Assembly: GCA_023416585.1 (NCBI GenBank) | Contig: JAEZHM010000131.1 | Location: 1 to 64,000 of the forward strand | Origin: Bacillota bacterium | GTDB lineage: Bacteria; Bacillota; Clostridia; Christensenellales; Aristaeellaceae | DNA: 64,000 bases | Direction: 5' to 3' | Shown: in pieces, positions 53,950 through 61,665 of the stretch | Position numbering within the stretch: the stretch's first letter is position 1 | Layout: each line of letters opens with the position of its first letter | The notes under the pieces: generated by a model | Database searches by the model: none | Told to the model about the DNA's origin: nothing | What the model saw: only the letters and a program-made list of their open reading frames with translations | Translations under genes and position numbers: made by a program

Positions 53950-54086
53950 AAACATTATTACGTCGTAGCCGTGGATCTTTTCGCGCACTACGGTATCGGC
54001 TGCCGCTCAGCGTAGCGCTGCTACGCTAAGCTCTGTCTCCTTGTATTGCGCAAAAATTTCTCACGGCCATCGATGCAATAATGCTC
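53950..54086 (-). ncRNA. Probable structured RNA (four nested stems), class not identified
   Basis: Read on the minus strand, the region folds into one rod. P1: GAGCATTATTGC (54086-54075) with GTAATAATGTTT (53961-53950), 12 pairs. P2: TCGATGGCCGTG (54073-54062) with CACGGCTACGA (53973-53963), one bulged A. P3: TTTTTGCGCAATAC (54056-54043) with GTAGTGCGCGAAAA (53991-53978), one mismatch. P4: GCTTAGCGTAGC (54031-54020) with GCTACGCTGAGC (54016-54005), loop AGC. A TATACT -10 (54098-54093) puts transcription start at the base of P1. No start codon with a binding site gives a credible protein. The RNA could be independent or a leader of the gene at 53691. Confidence 0.68.
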
Positions 54087-54132
54087 TCCATTAGTATAAA
54101 TGCCGTTTCTTTCATGGGAAAATGGTTCCGCT

Positions 54133-54173
54133 AAAAAAGCCTGGCGCGGGGAACCCCCCATAGCCAGGCTTTT
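54133..54173 (-). terminator. Terminator of the PTS IIC-type gene
   Basis: GCCAGGC and GCCTGGC arms, flanked by AAAA and TTTTTT, 39 bases after the stop codon. It separates the permease gene from the structured RNA downstream. Confidence 0.9.
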
Positions 54174-54211
54174 CATCAAGATATTGCAATGATAAAAGAA
54201 TAACAGTTCCT

Positions 54212-55267
54212 TTATAGTTCCAGCTTCAAATCCCCCTGCTTGATCCAGCCCAGCTTGCGCATGATTTCGCTGATGAGTAGGGATAGTACGGCGGGCAGAA
54301 CAATGTGCAGCGTTAGGATTTTGAAAAGGACGGTCCCGGGTCCTTGAAGTGCGGCCATGGCCCTCCATGTACCGATCTGCCCTACCAGGCCGGAGGTGCC
54401 CATGCCGGCGAACACACCGCTGTTGCGCATATCAAATACCGTGGTGGCCAGCGGTCCCAATATGGCTGAGGCCAGCGTAGGCGGTACCAGGATGAGGGGA
54501 TGCAAAAGAATATTGGGTACCTGCAGCATGGATGTGCCTATGCCCTGGGCCACAAGGCCGCCCACACCGTTCTCCCGGTAGCTGGACACGGCAAAACCTA
54601 CCATCTGCGCGCAGCAGCCGACTGTTGCCGCGCCGGCTGCCAGTTGCAGACCAAGGCTCAGTTCGCCGCCCGCCGGCACGGTAAAGATCATGGCGCAAAG
54701 CGCGGCGGAGGAAATTGGCGCCGTCAGAACAAGCCCGACCACAACGGAAACAATAATCCCCATGGGAATGGGCTGCAACAGCGTTGCGGTATCGATAAAA
54801 TTCCGCAAAATTGTCATCAGCCAATTTACGGCCGGGCTTAGAGCATAAGCCGCCAATCCGCCCGCCAGGATCGTAGCTGATGGCACAAGGATGATATCCA
54901 GCTTCGTTTTGCCCGCAAGGAAGTTTCCCGCCTCAGCACCGATGACAGCAGCCAGGAAACAGCCCAGAGGCCCGCTCAGGCCATAGCCGATAGCGCCCGA
55001 CGCGGCGGAGGTAAAGATCGCCAGCGGCTTTACCTTCATGCCCCAGGCCACCGATACGCCGATAGCGGCGCCAACTACGGGACCGGACTTGGCGGTGGCA
55101 GCAAGCTCGCTTAATAAAGATAACCCGGGTATAAAGACACCAAGCTGGTCCAGGATTGTTCCTATGATCAGTGTGGAAAACAGTCCCAGTGCCATGGCGC
55201 TTAATGCGTCCAGTCCGTAGCGCTTGAGCAGCCTCGAACCAAGGGACGGTTTTTTTTGATCCTGCAT
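54212..55267 (-). CDS. PTS IIC-type membrane permease (PTS_EIIC_2 family)
   Basis: A 351-residue membrane protein with about eight to ten helices: LDALSAMALGLFSTLIIGTI and then AAIGVSVAWGMKVKPLAIFT, glycine-rich helices, and HPLILVPPTLASAILGPLAT. It matches the stand-alone IIC-like family (PF13303 type). Such proteins lack IIA and IIB partners nearby, as here, so phosphotransfer coupling is uncertain and the substrate unknown. The start is MQDQKKPSLG at 55267, with GGAGGGAAAAAC in front. Confidence 0.85.
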   Translation of the reverse strand: MQDQKKPSLGSRLLKRYGLDALSAMALGLFSTLIIGTILDQLGVFIPGLSLLSELAATAKSGPVVGAAIGVSVAWGMKVKPLAIFTSAASGAIGYGLSGPLGCFLAAVIGAEAGNFLAGKTKLDIILVPSATILAGGLAAYALSPAVNWLMTILRNFIDTATLLQPIPMGIIVSVVVGLVLTAPISSAALCAMIFTVPAGGELSLGLQLAAGAATVGCCAQMVGFAVSSYRENGVGGLVAQGIGTSMLQVPNILLHPLILVPPTLASAILGPLATTVFDMRNSGVFAGMGTSGLVGQIGTWRAMAALQGPGTVLFKILTLHIVLPAVLSLLISEIMRKLGWIKQGDLKLEL

Positions 55268-55470
55268 GTTTTTCCCTCCCTGCAATTTCGCTACATTATA
55301 AAGTATCATAAGGCAGGTGTAAAGGGAGGCGCAATTTGATCAGCATATTTTTCTCTTCTCCGTCCGCCTTCGTTTTAAGGCTGCTTTCCTATATCCGGCT
55401 TTCAACCGGAATATTGCTTGGCCAAAATGATATATTGAATATATTTATTTGAATTGATATATTAGGCATG

Positions 55471-55502
55471 TTGACACTAGTTGTAGATATCGATACAATT
55501 AG
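55471..55502 (+). promoter_or_regulatory. Promoter and operator of the mannan-locus regulator
   Basis: TTGACA (55471-55476), 17 bases, TACAAT (55494-55499). CTAGTTGTA (55477-55485) and TACAATTAG (55494-55502) are inverted half-sites, 8 of 9 matching, placed between and over the promoter boxes. TTGTA...TACAA fits AraR-like operators of this regulator class. The remaining 55268-55470 is AT-rich and holds nothing I can name. Confidence 0.75.
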
Positions 55503-55577
55503 CTCAACGAATATGACGTAAACAACCAAAACTCCATCGACTTAAGAGCGCAGGACCCATACGTACGGGAGGATCAG

Positions 55578-56741
55578 ATGAAGAACGGCGAAACGCTCTA
55601 TCAGCAGATTTATGACGAACTGATGGAAGATATCGCGAATGGCCTGTATAAGGACGGCAAACAGCTGCCCACCGAAATTGAGGTGGCTAAAAAGTATTTT
55701 GTCAGCCGCATCACCAGCAAAAAAGCGCTGAACAAGCTGGCGGAAGACGGCGTCATCGTGCGCATACCGGGCCGCGGCTCCTTTGTGAAAAAGGATTGTC
55801 CCATACCCGCAGTTTCAAGGGAGAAGGAATCAAACACCCCCGTGATCGCATTGGTCATGGGCGGTTATGGCTCCTCCTTCGGCCTGGATATCGTAAACGG
55901 CGCGGTGGACATGGCGGAAGAATTGAACATGCACCTGATACTAAAAAACACAGGCAATGATCAAAAGTGCGAGTCGAAGATACTAAAATCTCTCATGGCG
56001 TCGAATGTGGCGGGCATCATTGTGCAGCCGGCCCATGGGGAACTGTATAACGAGGTTTTGCTCGGCGCCGTATATTCCAAATATCCCATTGTGATGATCG
56101 ACCGGTCCATGGCCGGCATCGATGTGCCGTTTGTAGGCGTGGACAACGTAAAACTAGGCAGGCAGGCCGTATCAAAGCTCATAGGCTGCGGTCACAGGAA
56201 CATCGCTTTGCTGGCGCTGGAAGATGATCATTCCTCCTCCCTGAAAGAGCGCATGCAGGGTTTTCTGGAAGCATTTGCAGACAGCCGCCTGGCCGTGAAG
56301 CGCGATTTGTGGCTTACCCGTATCAGTGACAATGCAAAGGCAAAGGGGATGAGCATCAGCGACCCCGGCGTGCATGAAACGTATGTGGATGCCATTGCAG
56401 CGCATTTAAAACGCCACCCCGAAATCACTGCCATCTTCGGTACCGAGTACAGCGCTGCCAAGGCCGCATGGGATGCGGCGCGGCAAATAGGCAAGAGGGT
56501 GCCCGAGGATATCTCCATCGTCAGCTTTGACTTTGATTCCAGCTACCTTGGGCTTCATTTGTTATCTCACGTCAAACAGCCGCAGAGGGGCATCGGATCC
56601 TGTGCGGTGAAAGTGATAGGTGACATCCTTCACGGCAAGGCCCCCGAAAGCCGCTGCTTCCTGCTGGAGGGCGAATGGGTGGAGGGCGACAGCATGGCGC
56701 CTCCCAATGAAGCTTCACAAAAGATACATATCGCCATCTAG
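55578..56741 (+). CDS. GntR-type DNA-binding domain fused to a LacI-type sugar-binding domain
   Basis: A 387-residue regulator. Residues 1-75 form a GntR winged helix (LYQQIYDELMEDIANGLYKD, KQLPTEIEVAKKYFVSRITS, IVRIPGRGSFVKKD). Residues 90-375 form a periplasmic-binding-like fold with DRSMAGIDVPFVGVDN and ISIVSFDFDSS, as in AraR. It should bind a sugar and release its operator. Its promoter holds a matching palindrome, suggesting autorepression. It precedes the ABC transporter and mannosidase genes, which are its likely targets. Confidence 0.9.
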   Translation: MKNGETLYQQIYDELMEDIANGLYKDGKQLPTEIEVAKKYFVSRITSKKALNKLAEDGVIVRIPGRGSFVKKDCPIPAVSREKESNTPVIALVMGGYGSSFGLDIVNGAVDMAEELNMHLILKNTGNDQKCESKILKSLMASNVAGIIVQPAHGELYNEVLLGAVYSKYPIVMIDRSMAGIDVPFVGVDNVKLGRQAVSKLIGCGHRNIALLALEDDHSSSLKERMQGFLEAFADSRLAVKRDLWLTRISDNAKAKGMSISDPGVHETYVDAIAAHLKRHPEITAIFGTEYSAAKAAWDAARQIGKRVPEDISIVSFDFDSSYLGLHLLSHVKQPQRGIGSCAVKVIGDILHGKAPESRCFLLEGEWVEGDSMAPPNEASQKIHIAI

Positions 56742-56773
56742 ACAATGATGAAACTGCATTCTGGCATAGCCCG

Positions 56774-56796
56774 CAGGGCGGATGCCCTGGTTTTTT
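56774..56796 (+). terminator. Terminator between the regulator and the ABC operon
   Basis: CAGGGC (56774-56779), loop GGAT, GCCCTG (56784-56789), then G and six T. It may reduce read-through from the regulator into the transporter genes. Confidence 0.8.
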
Positions 56797-56847
56797 GTAC
56801 CCTTCGTGAAAGCAACCATTGAACCGGCCGTGAAAGGGGTTTATAGC

Positions 56848-57726
56848 ATGAACAGAAGATCAAAATTCCTCGCCGCCCAGAACAGAATCGGCTGGCTTTT
56901 TATTGCCCCGCCGGTGCTGCTTTTCTTCCTGTTCACCTTTTTGCCCCTTATTATGGCGGTGGTGTTCAGCTTTACCAGCTATGACATTATCAACCCGCCC
57001 AAGTTCATAGCGTTCCGCAACTTTCAGCGTATATTGACAGATGAATTTTTCTGGATATCGCTTCGCAATACCGCCACCTATACGCTTTTATATGTGCCCT
57101 CCGGCCTTGTACTGTCCCTTTGCGTGGCGCTTTTCATCAACTCAAAACGGAAGTTCGTAGGGTTGTACCGCACGCTGTTTTATCTGCCGGTGCTGTCTTC
57201 CTCCGTGGCCAACGCCACGCTCTGGTCCTGGATCTACAACCCCAAGATGGGCCTTCTGAACGGTCTTTTATCCCTGATTGGCGTTATAGGCCCCTCCTGG
57301 CTCAATGACTCGAAGACTGCCATGTTCGCCATCGTCATCATGAGCCTGTGGGCCGGGTACGCGGGGAATATGATGATTTTCCTGGCAGCGCTGAAAGGCG
57401 TGCCCGACGTGCTGTATGAGGCTGCCGTCATCGACGGGGCCAGCCGCTGGCAGCAGTTCATGCGGATTACGGTGCCTTCCATCCGCAAGACCACATTCTT
57501 TGTTTCCACCATGCTCATCATCGGCACTTTTCAGGTGTTTGACGCGGCATATCTGTTAACCAGCGGCGGGCCCGGCAATGCCACCATCACCATGGTGTAC
57601 TACATTTACAACCGGGGCTTCAAGGACTTGAAGATGGGCTATGCCTCCGCCATGTCGCTGTGTTTGTTCGCCATCATCTTCGTATTCAGCCTGATCAACA
57701 TGCGGATCAACAAAGAAAAGGACTGA
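56848..57726 (+). CDS. ABC transporter permease, MalF type
   Basis: A 292-residue membrane protein with six helices, one of two permeases of a sugar importer (CUT1 family). The ATPase-contacting EAA loop reads YEAAVIDGASRWQQFMRITV. The start is MNRRSKFLAA at 56848, after GAAAGGGG. The second permease follows after 206 bases containing a repeat. No ATPase gene is in the locus, so a shared MsmX-type ATPase is probably used. Confidence 0.93.
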   Translation: MNRRSKFLAAQNRIGWLFIAPPVLLFFLFTFLPLIMAVVFSFTSYDIINPPKFIAFRNFQRILTDEFFWISLRNTATYTLLYVPSGLVLSLCVALFINSKRKFVGLYRTLFYLPVLSSSVANATLWSWIYNPKMGLLNGLLSLIGVIGPSWLNDSKTAMFAIVIMSLWAGYAGNMMIFLAALKGVPDVLYEAAVIDGASRWQQFMRITVPSIRKTTFFVSTMLIIGTFQVFDAAYLLTSGGPGNATITMVYYIYNRGFKDLKMGYASAMSLCLFAIIFVFSLINMRINKEKD

Positions 57727-57751
57727 GGGGGTATTTGAGGTGGATAATGTG

Positions 57752-57900
57752 ACTCCGAAGGTCCTGGGTGGCGGAGCCTGGCCGCCCCCGGTGGGGGCAA
57801 TAGGCCACGCGGAGGAAACGAGCGAAACGAGCAATGCGAGCGGCAGCGAGGCAATGCGACGATTGAGCTCGTGGGAGGAAAGCCCTGGCTATGCCACAAA
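57752..57900 (+). repeat. Structured repeat, variant long form (copy J)
   Basis: Opens with CCGAAGGTCCTGGGTGGCGG, shares the GTGGGGGCAATAGGCC and GAGCGAAACGAGCAATGCGA blocks with copies B1 and A, and ends GGAAAGCCCTGGC. The second hairpin is missing. It lies between the two permease genes in their direction. Confidence 0.75.
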
Positions 57901-57932
57901 GAGCGAATTCCTTAAGGAAGGGTGTGTTATGT

Positions 57933-58811
57933 GTGGTTGAACCCAAAGGCAGAAAAAGTTTCCGGGCGGTGGTATGGTATATCTCCGCCTGCCTGATTGC
58001 CGCATGCACCATCTATCCCTTTTTGTGGATGATCGCCACCTCATTAAAGCCCATGCCTGAGATTTACGCCCGCCCCCTTGATCTTATCCCGATGGGGGCG
58101 ACGGTTCAAAATTACAAGGATGTTTTAAACACGGTTCCCTTTTTCCTGTACTTTAGAAATTCCTTGATCCTCGCTTCGACAGGCGTGCTTACCAACGTAT
58201 TTTTAGGCGCACTGGCGGGCTATGGCTTTGCCAAGCTGCACATCCGGGGCAAGAACATCATGTTTGGCATTCTTCTTTCCTCCATGATGATCCCCGGCAT
58301 CGTGACCATGGTGCCCCAGTTCGTGGTGCTAAGAAAGTTCCCCTTGGTGGGAGGCAACGACCTTTTCGGCCAGGGCGGCAAGGGCTTTATCAACAGCTTT
58401 TGGGCCATTATTCTGCCGGGTGCAGTAGGCGCATACGCGGTGTTTTTCATGCGGCAGTTCTTTGCGACGCTTCCCGATGATTTGGGTGAAGCAGCCCGCA
58501 TTGACGGGTGCAGCGAATTCCGCATCTTCCTGAATGTCTACCTGCCGCTGATCACGCCTGCCGCCGTTACACTGGGCATCATGACCTTTCAGTCGGGCTG
58601 GAACAGTTTCATGTGGCCGCTGATTGTGCTGAATGATGCCAGCAAGCACACCATCCAGATTGGGCTTTCGCTTTTCAAAAACAACTTTGTCACTAACTAC
58701 GGCGCGATGATGGCGGGCACGGTATTTTCCACCATCCCCATCCTGGTTTTATTCGCCTTCGCGCAGCGGTACTTCATCGAGGGTATTGCCTTCAGTGGCA
58801 GTAAATCATAA
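57933..58811 (+). CDS. ABC transporter permease, MalG type
   Basis: A 292-residue membrane protein with six helices and the EAA loop GEAARIDGCSEFRIFLNVYL. The open frame extends up to 57891, but that part is repeat sequence. The likeliest start is GTG at 57933 (then VEPKGRKSFRA), 11 bases after AAGGAAGG; GTG at 57924 is possible. The nearby ATG at 57929 is out of frame and stops after three codons. It pairs with the MalF-type permease to form the membrane channel of the importer. Confidence 0.88.
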   Translation: MVEPKGRKSFRAVVWYISACLIAACTIYPFLWMIATSLKPMPEIYARPLDLIPMGATVQNYKDVLNTVPFFLYFRNSLILASTGVLTNVFLGALAGYGFAKLHIRGKNIMFGILLSSMMIPGIVTMVPQFVVLRKFPLVGGNDLFGQGGKGFINSFWAIILPGAVGAYAVFFMRQFFATLPDDLGEAARIDGCSEFRIFLNVYLPLITPAAVTLGIMTFQSGWNSFMWPLIVLNDASKHTIQIGLSLFKNNFVTNYGAMMAGTVFSTIPILVLFAFAQRYFIEGIAFSGSKS

Positions 58812-58837
58812 CCCTATTTTAGAAGGAGGACACGATC

Positions 58838-60091
58838 ATGAAAAGGACCCTGGCTCTTCTCGTTGCGGTTTTGATGCTCCTGACAATGGTCCCTATGGCG
58901 CTTGCCGAAGGCAAGACTGAGCTTATCATGTGGGGCGGCTGGAGCGGAGATTCCATTGCCCAGTTCCAGCAGATGCTGGATGCCTACAACGCCACCCAGG
59001 ACAAGGTGCACATCGCCTACCAGTACGTGGACGGCGTGGAACAGAAGCTGCTCACCGCCATCGCCGGCGGCGATACCTGCGACGTGGTACTCTGGGACAG
59101 ATTCAACACCTCCTCCTATGCCCCCAAGGGCGCTCTGCTGGCGCTGGACGAGATGGTGGCTGCGGACAAGGTAGACCTTACCAAGTTCTTTGCCCCCGCT
59201 GTGGATGAGCTCACCTATGATGGCAAGCTGTACGGCCTGCCCACCATGGTGGATGCCCGCGTGCTGTTTTGCAACATTGATCTTTTGAAAGAGGCCGGAA
59301 TCGACTATACCACCATCAAGGACTGGGATAGCCTGCGCGCCGCGGCTGTTGCCGCCACCAAGCGCGACGACAAGGGCGCTCTTGTCCAGTCCGGTTACGT
59401 GATGAACGACGTGGGCCTGTTCAGCGCCTATCTGTACCAGGCCGGCGGCAAGCTGATTGACGATACCACCACGCCTCCCACCGTTGCCTTCAACAACGAA
59501 GCCGGTTTGGCGGTACTGAACTTCTGGGATCAGATGCTCAATAAGGACAAGGTGTACGAAACGGGCTTCAACGAAGCGTACAACAACCAGGCCTTCATCG
59601 CCGGCAAGGCTGCCATGATGGTTTCCGGCCCCTGGGACCTGAACAATGTGAAGAAAGCCGGCATCAATCTGGGCATTATCCCCTGCCCCGGCGCTCCAGG
59701 ACATGACCCCGCCAGCGGCATGGGCGGCTTCGGCCTGGCCATCCCCGCACTGGCAGCGCATTCCCGCGAGGCCATGAACTTCATCGAGTGGTGGGCCTGC
59801 AGCGCGGAAAACAGCCTGCTGTTCACCAAGATCAACGGCTACCTGCCCGGCAATGTAGACGCGGCTGCCGATCCCTACATCGCGAATGATCCCCATCTGA
59901 GCGCGCTGTTTGCCGCCTTCCAGTATGGCCGCATCCGCCCCAAGACCCAGGGCTATTCCGCCATGGAATCCCTGGCCATGACTCCCCAGTGGCAGCTTTT
60001 TGTAAACGGCGAAATCAGCGCCCAGGAAGCGCTGGACAACGCCGCGCGCCAAGGCAATACAGCCCTTGAAGAGGCCGCGCTGGATTACTGA
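58838..60091 (+). CDS. Extracellular solute-binding protein of the ABC sugar importer
   Basis: A 417-residue family 1 sugar-binding protein: MWGGWSGDSIAQFQQMLDAY begins the lobe, and GKAAMMVSGPWDLNNVKKAG is the typical hinge-side motif. The signal peptide (LALLVAVLMLLTMVPMALA) ends in ALA-EG with no lipobox cysteine, unusual for a Gram-positive binding protein, which is normally a lipoprotein. AGAAGGAGG precedes the ATG. It lies 26 bases after the second permease. The ligand is probably an alpha-mannan oligosaccharide, judged from the downstream enzymes. Confidence 0.92.
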   Translation: MKRTLALLVAVLMLLTMVPMALAEGKTELIMWGGWSGDSIAQFQQMLDAYNATQDKVHIAYQYVDGVEQKLLTAIAGGDTCDVVLWDRFNTSSYAPKGALLALDEMVAADKVDLTKFFAPAVDELTYDGKLYGLPTMVDARVLFCNIDLLKEAGIDYTTIKDWDSLRAAAVAATKRDDKGALVQSGYVMNDVGLFSAYLYQAGGKLIDDTTTPPTVAFNNEAGLAVLNFWDQMLNKDKVYETGFNEAYNNQAFIAGKAAMMVSGPWDLNNVKKAGINLGIIPCPGAPGHDPASGMGGFGLAIPALAAHSREAMNFIEWWACSAENSLLFTKINGYLPGNVDAAADPYIANDPHLSALFAAFQYGRIRPKTQGYSAMESLAMTPQWQLFVNGEISAQEALDNAARQGNTALEEAALDY

Positions 60092-60103
60092 CTGGAAAAC
60101 GCG

Positions 60104-60127
60104 CCCTTCCCGCTTCAAGCGGGAGGG
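60104..60127 (+). terminator. Hairpin between binding-protein and GH76 genes
   Basis: CCCTTCCCGC pairs with GCGGGAGGGG across TTCAA. There is no T-run, so it more likely protects the binding-protein mRNA or weakens read-through than ends transcription. Confidence 0.6.
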
Positions 60128-60178
60128 GTTTCACCGAATGGATCGGACAATCAAACTTTATCTGACCGGAGGCAGCTT

Positions 60179-61216
60179 ATGGATTATTCGGCAGCCGTTA
60201 TGGCTGCGGACCGCGCGCAAAACGCGCTGGCGGCGGAGTTTTGGGACGCGGGGGACGTTATCTTCAGACACCGCCTGCCCCATGACCGATTGGAGCGTTT
60301 TTCTTACTGGTGGCAGGCCCACGCCATCGATGCGCTGCTGGACGGCTATCTGAGAACACGGGACCAAAGGTATATGGATCTGATCCAAAAAGAACTGAAG
60401 GGGACCATCGCCCATAACGGCGGCACGATTTTAAACAACTGGTACGACGACATGGAGTGGATGGCCCTGGCGCTGCTTCGGCTATGGGATGAAACAAAGG
60501 AGGACACCTACAAGAAGCGGGTGGATATCCTTTGGAAGGACATCAAAACCGCCTGGAACGATGAAATGGGCGGCGGCATGGCCTGGCGCAAGAACCAGCC
60601 GGATTACAAAAACACCCCTGCCAACGCCCCCGCCGCAATCCTGGCCTTCAGGCTGTATCAGCGTTTCGGCAATGAGGACGACCTGAATTGGGGCAAGAAG
60701 ATCTTTGAGTGGAATCGTATAAACCTCATGGACCCCGATACATATTACGTGTGGGACGGCATGAACCGCACCGGGGACGGCACCATCGATTATGACTGGG
60801 CCTTCACCTACAACCAAGGCGTCATGATCGGCGCTGCAGTGGAGTATTACCGCATCACTGGCGACAAAGCGCAGCTTGTTTTGGCAAAAAACATCGCCTA
60901 TGAATCCAAGCGCCGCTTTGGCGATTTAAGTGGCGGTGTGTTCCCCTATGAGGGCAAGGACGACTGCGGCCTGTTCCGGGGAATCTTCTTTCGGTACCTG
61001 GCGGAACTAATAAAGGAAGCGCCGGGGGAAACGGAGCTTTACGATTTGCTGCTTGTAAACGCCAAGTCCATTGCGGAAAAAGGTATGTCGGATACGGGCG
61101 TCATAGGCGGCTATTGGGATGTAAAGCCCGGCGAATCGGTGGACCTGGCCCAGCACTTAAGCGGTATAATGGTATTGGAAATGGCCGCTCGGATGCTTGA
61201 GAACAAAGAACCTTAA
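60179..61216 (+). CDS. GH76 alpha-1,6-mannanase
   Basis: A 345-residue glycoside hydrolase of family 76, which cuts internal alpha-1,6 bonds of mannan backbones. The (alpha/alpha)6 barrel has the paired catalytic aspartates in NNWYDDMEWMALALLRLWD (D90 and D91). The family motifs DWAFTYNQGVMIGAAVEYYR and DDCGLFRGIFFRYLAEL are also present. There is no signal peptide, so it should act inside the cell on imported oligosaccharides, unlike many secreted GH76 enzymes. GGAGG (60168-60172) precedes the ATG. Confidence 0.9.
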   Translation: MDYSAAVMAADRAQNALAAEFWDAGDVIFRHRLPHDRLERFSYWWQAHAIDALLDGYLRTRDQRYMDLIQKELKGTIAHNGGTILNNWYDDMEWMALALLRLWDETKEDTYKKRVDILWKDIKTAWNDEMGGGMAWRKNQPDYKNTPANAPAAILAFRLYQRFGNEDDLNWGKKIFEWNRINLMDPDTYYVWDGMNRTGDGTIDYDWAFTYNQGVMIGAAVEYYRITGDKAQLVLAKNIAYESKRRFGDLSGGVFPYEGKDDCGLFRGIFFRYLAELIKEAPGETELYDLLLVNAKSIAEKGMSDTGVIGGYWDVKPGESVDLAQHLSGIMVLEMAARMLENKEP

Positions 61217-61244
61217 TCATCATATCTGACTGCTTAATATGCTT

Positions 61245-61280
61245 TAGGCAGCCGGAGAGGCAAGCCCCTCCGGCTGCCTA
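61245..61280 (+). terminator. Strong hairpin after GH76
   Basis: TAGGCAGCCGGAG pairs with CTCCGGCTGCCTA around a short GC-rich loop, 28 bases past the stop. No T-run follows. Confidence 0.6.
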
Positions 61281-61342
61281 GCCGAAGCATTGCGCTGTAA
61301 GGCAACACGGCTGCCCTGGAAATAGCGTACGAAACGATCAGG

Positions 61343-61600
61343 CAAAGGCTTCCCCTCGAGGGGAAGCTGTCGACGAAGTCGACTGATGAGGTGTTCTTGG
61401 CTGACTATATTCGTGGCCGACACCTCATCCGGCGCTTCGCGCCACCTTCCCCTCCAGTATACGCTGATTTATTCGAAGATATGTCATTCTGAGCGTAGCG
61501 AAGAATCTTGAACCCCTTGCGGCATAAAGATTCTTCGGTCGCTTCGTTCCCTCAGAATGACACGTTGGCGCTTTAATCAGCGTTTACTCCAGGGGAAGGC
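61343..61600. repeat. CTTCCCC-type inverted repeat element, copy 2, interrupted
   Basis: Same element as at 27151-27275 in reverse: AGGCTTCCCCTCGAGGGGAAG, GTCGACGAAGTCGACTGATG, the GATGAGGTG/CACCTCATC pair, then CTTCCCCTCCAG. It resumes at 61587 with CTCCAGGGGAAGGCTC after a 129-base insertion. Confidence 0.85.
61458..61586. mobile_element. MITE-like insertion, 129 bp
   Basis: Flanked by the direct repeat CTCCAG (61452-61457 and 61587-61592), which looks like a 6-bp target duplication. The ends TATACGCTGATTTA and, inverted, TAAACGCTGATTAA are near-identical terminal inverted repeats. The interior is a TCATTCTGAGCGTAGCGAAG hairpin related to the repeat at 26042. It encodes no protein, so it would need a transposase from elsewhere. 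Confidence 0.75.
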
Positions 61601-61665
61601 TCTAAGTGAATCATGCAAATCTCAAAAAAGTGCTGCATTCACTTTTTTGAAACGTGGAGCGTTTT

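Noticed and set aside
58814..60118. 434-residue minus-strand open frame
   Set aside because: It lies wholly antisense to the binding-protein gene, whose high GC at third positions keeps the opposite strand open. The opposite frame has signal peptide and family motifs; this one has none.
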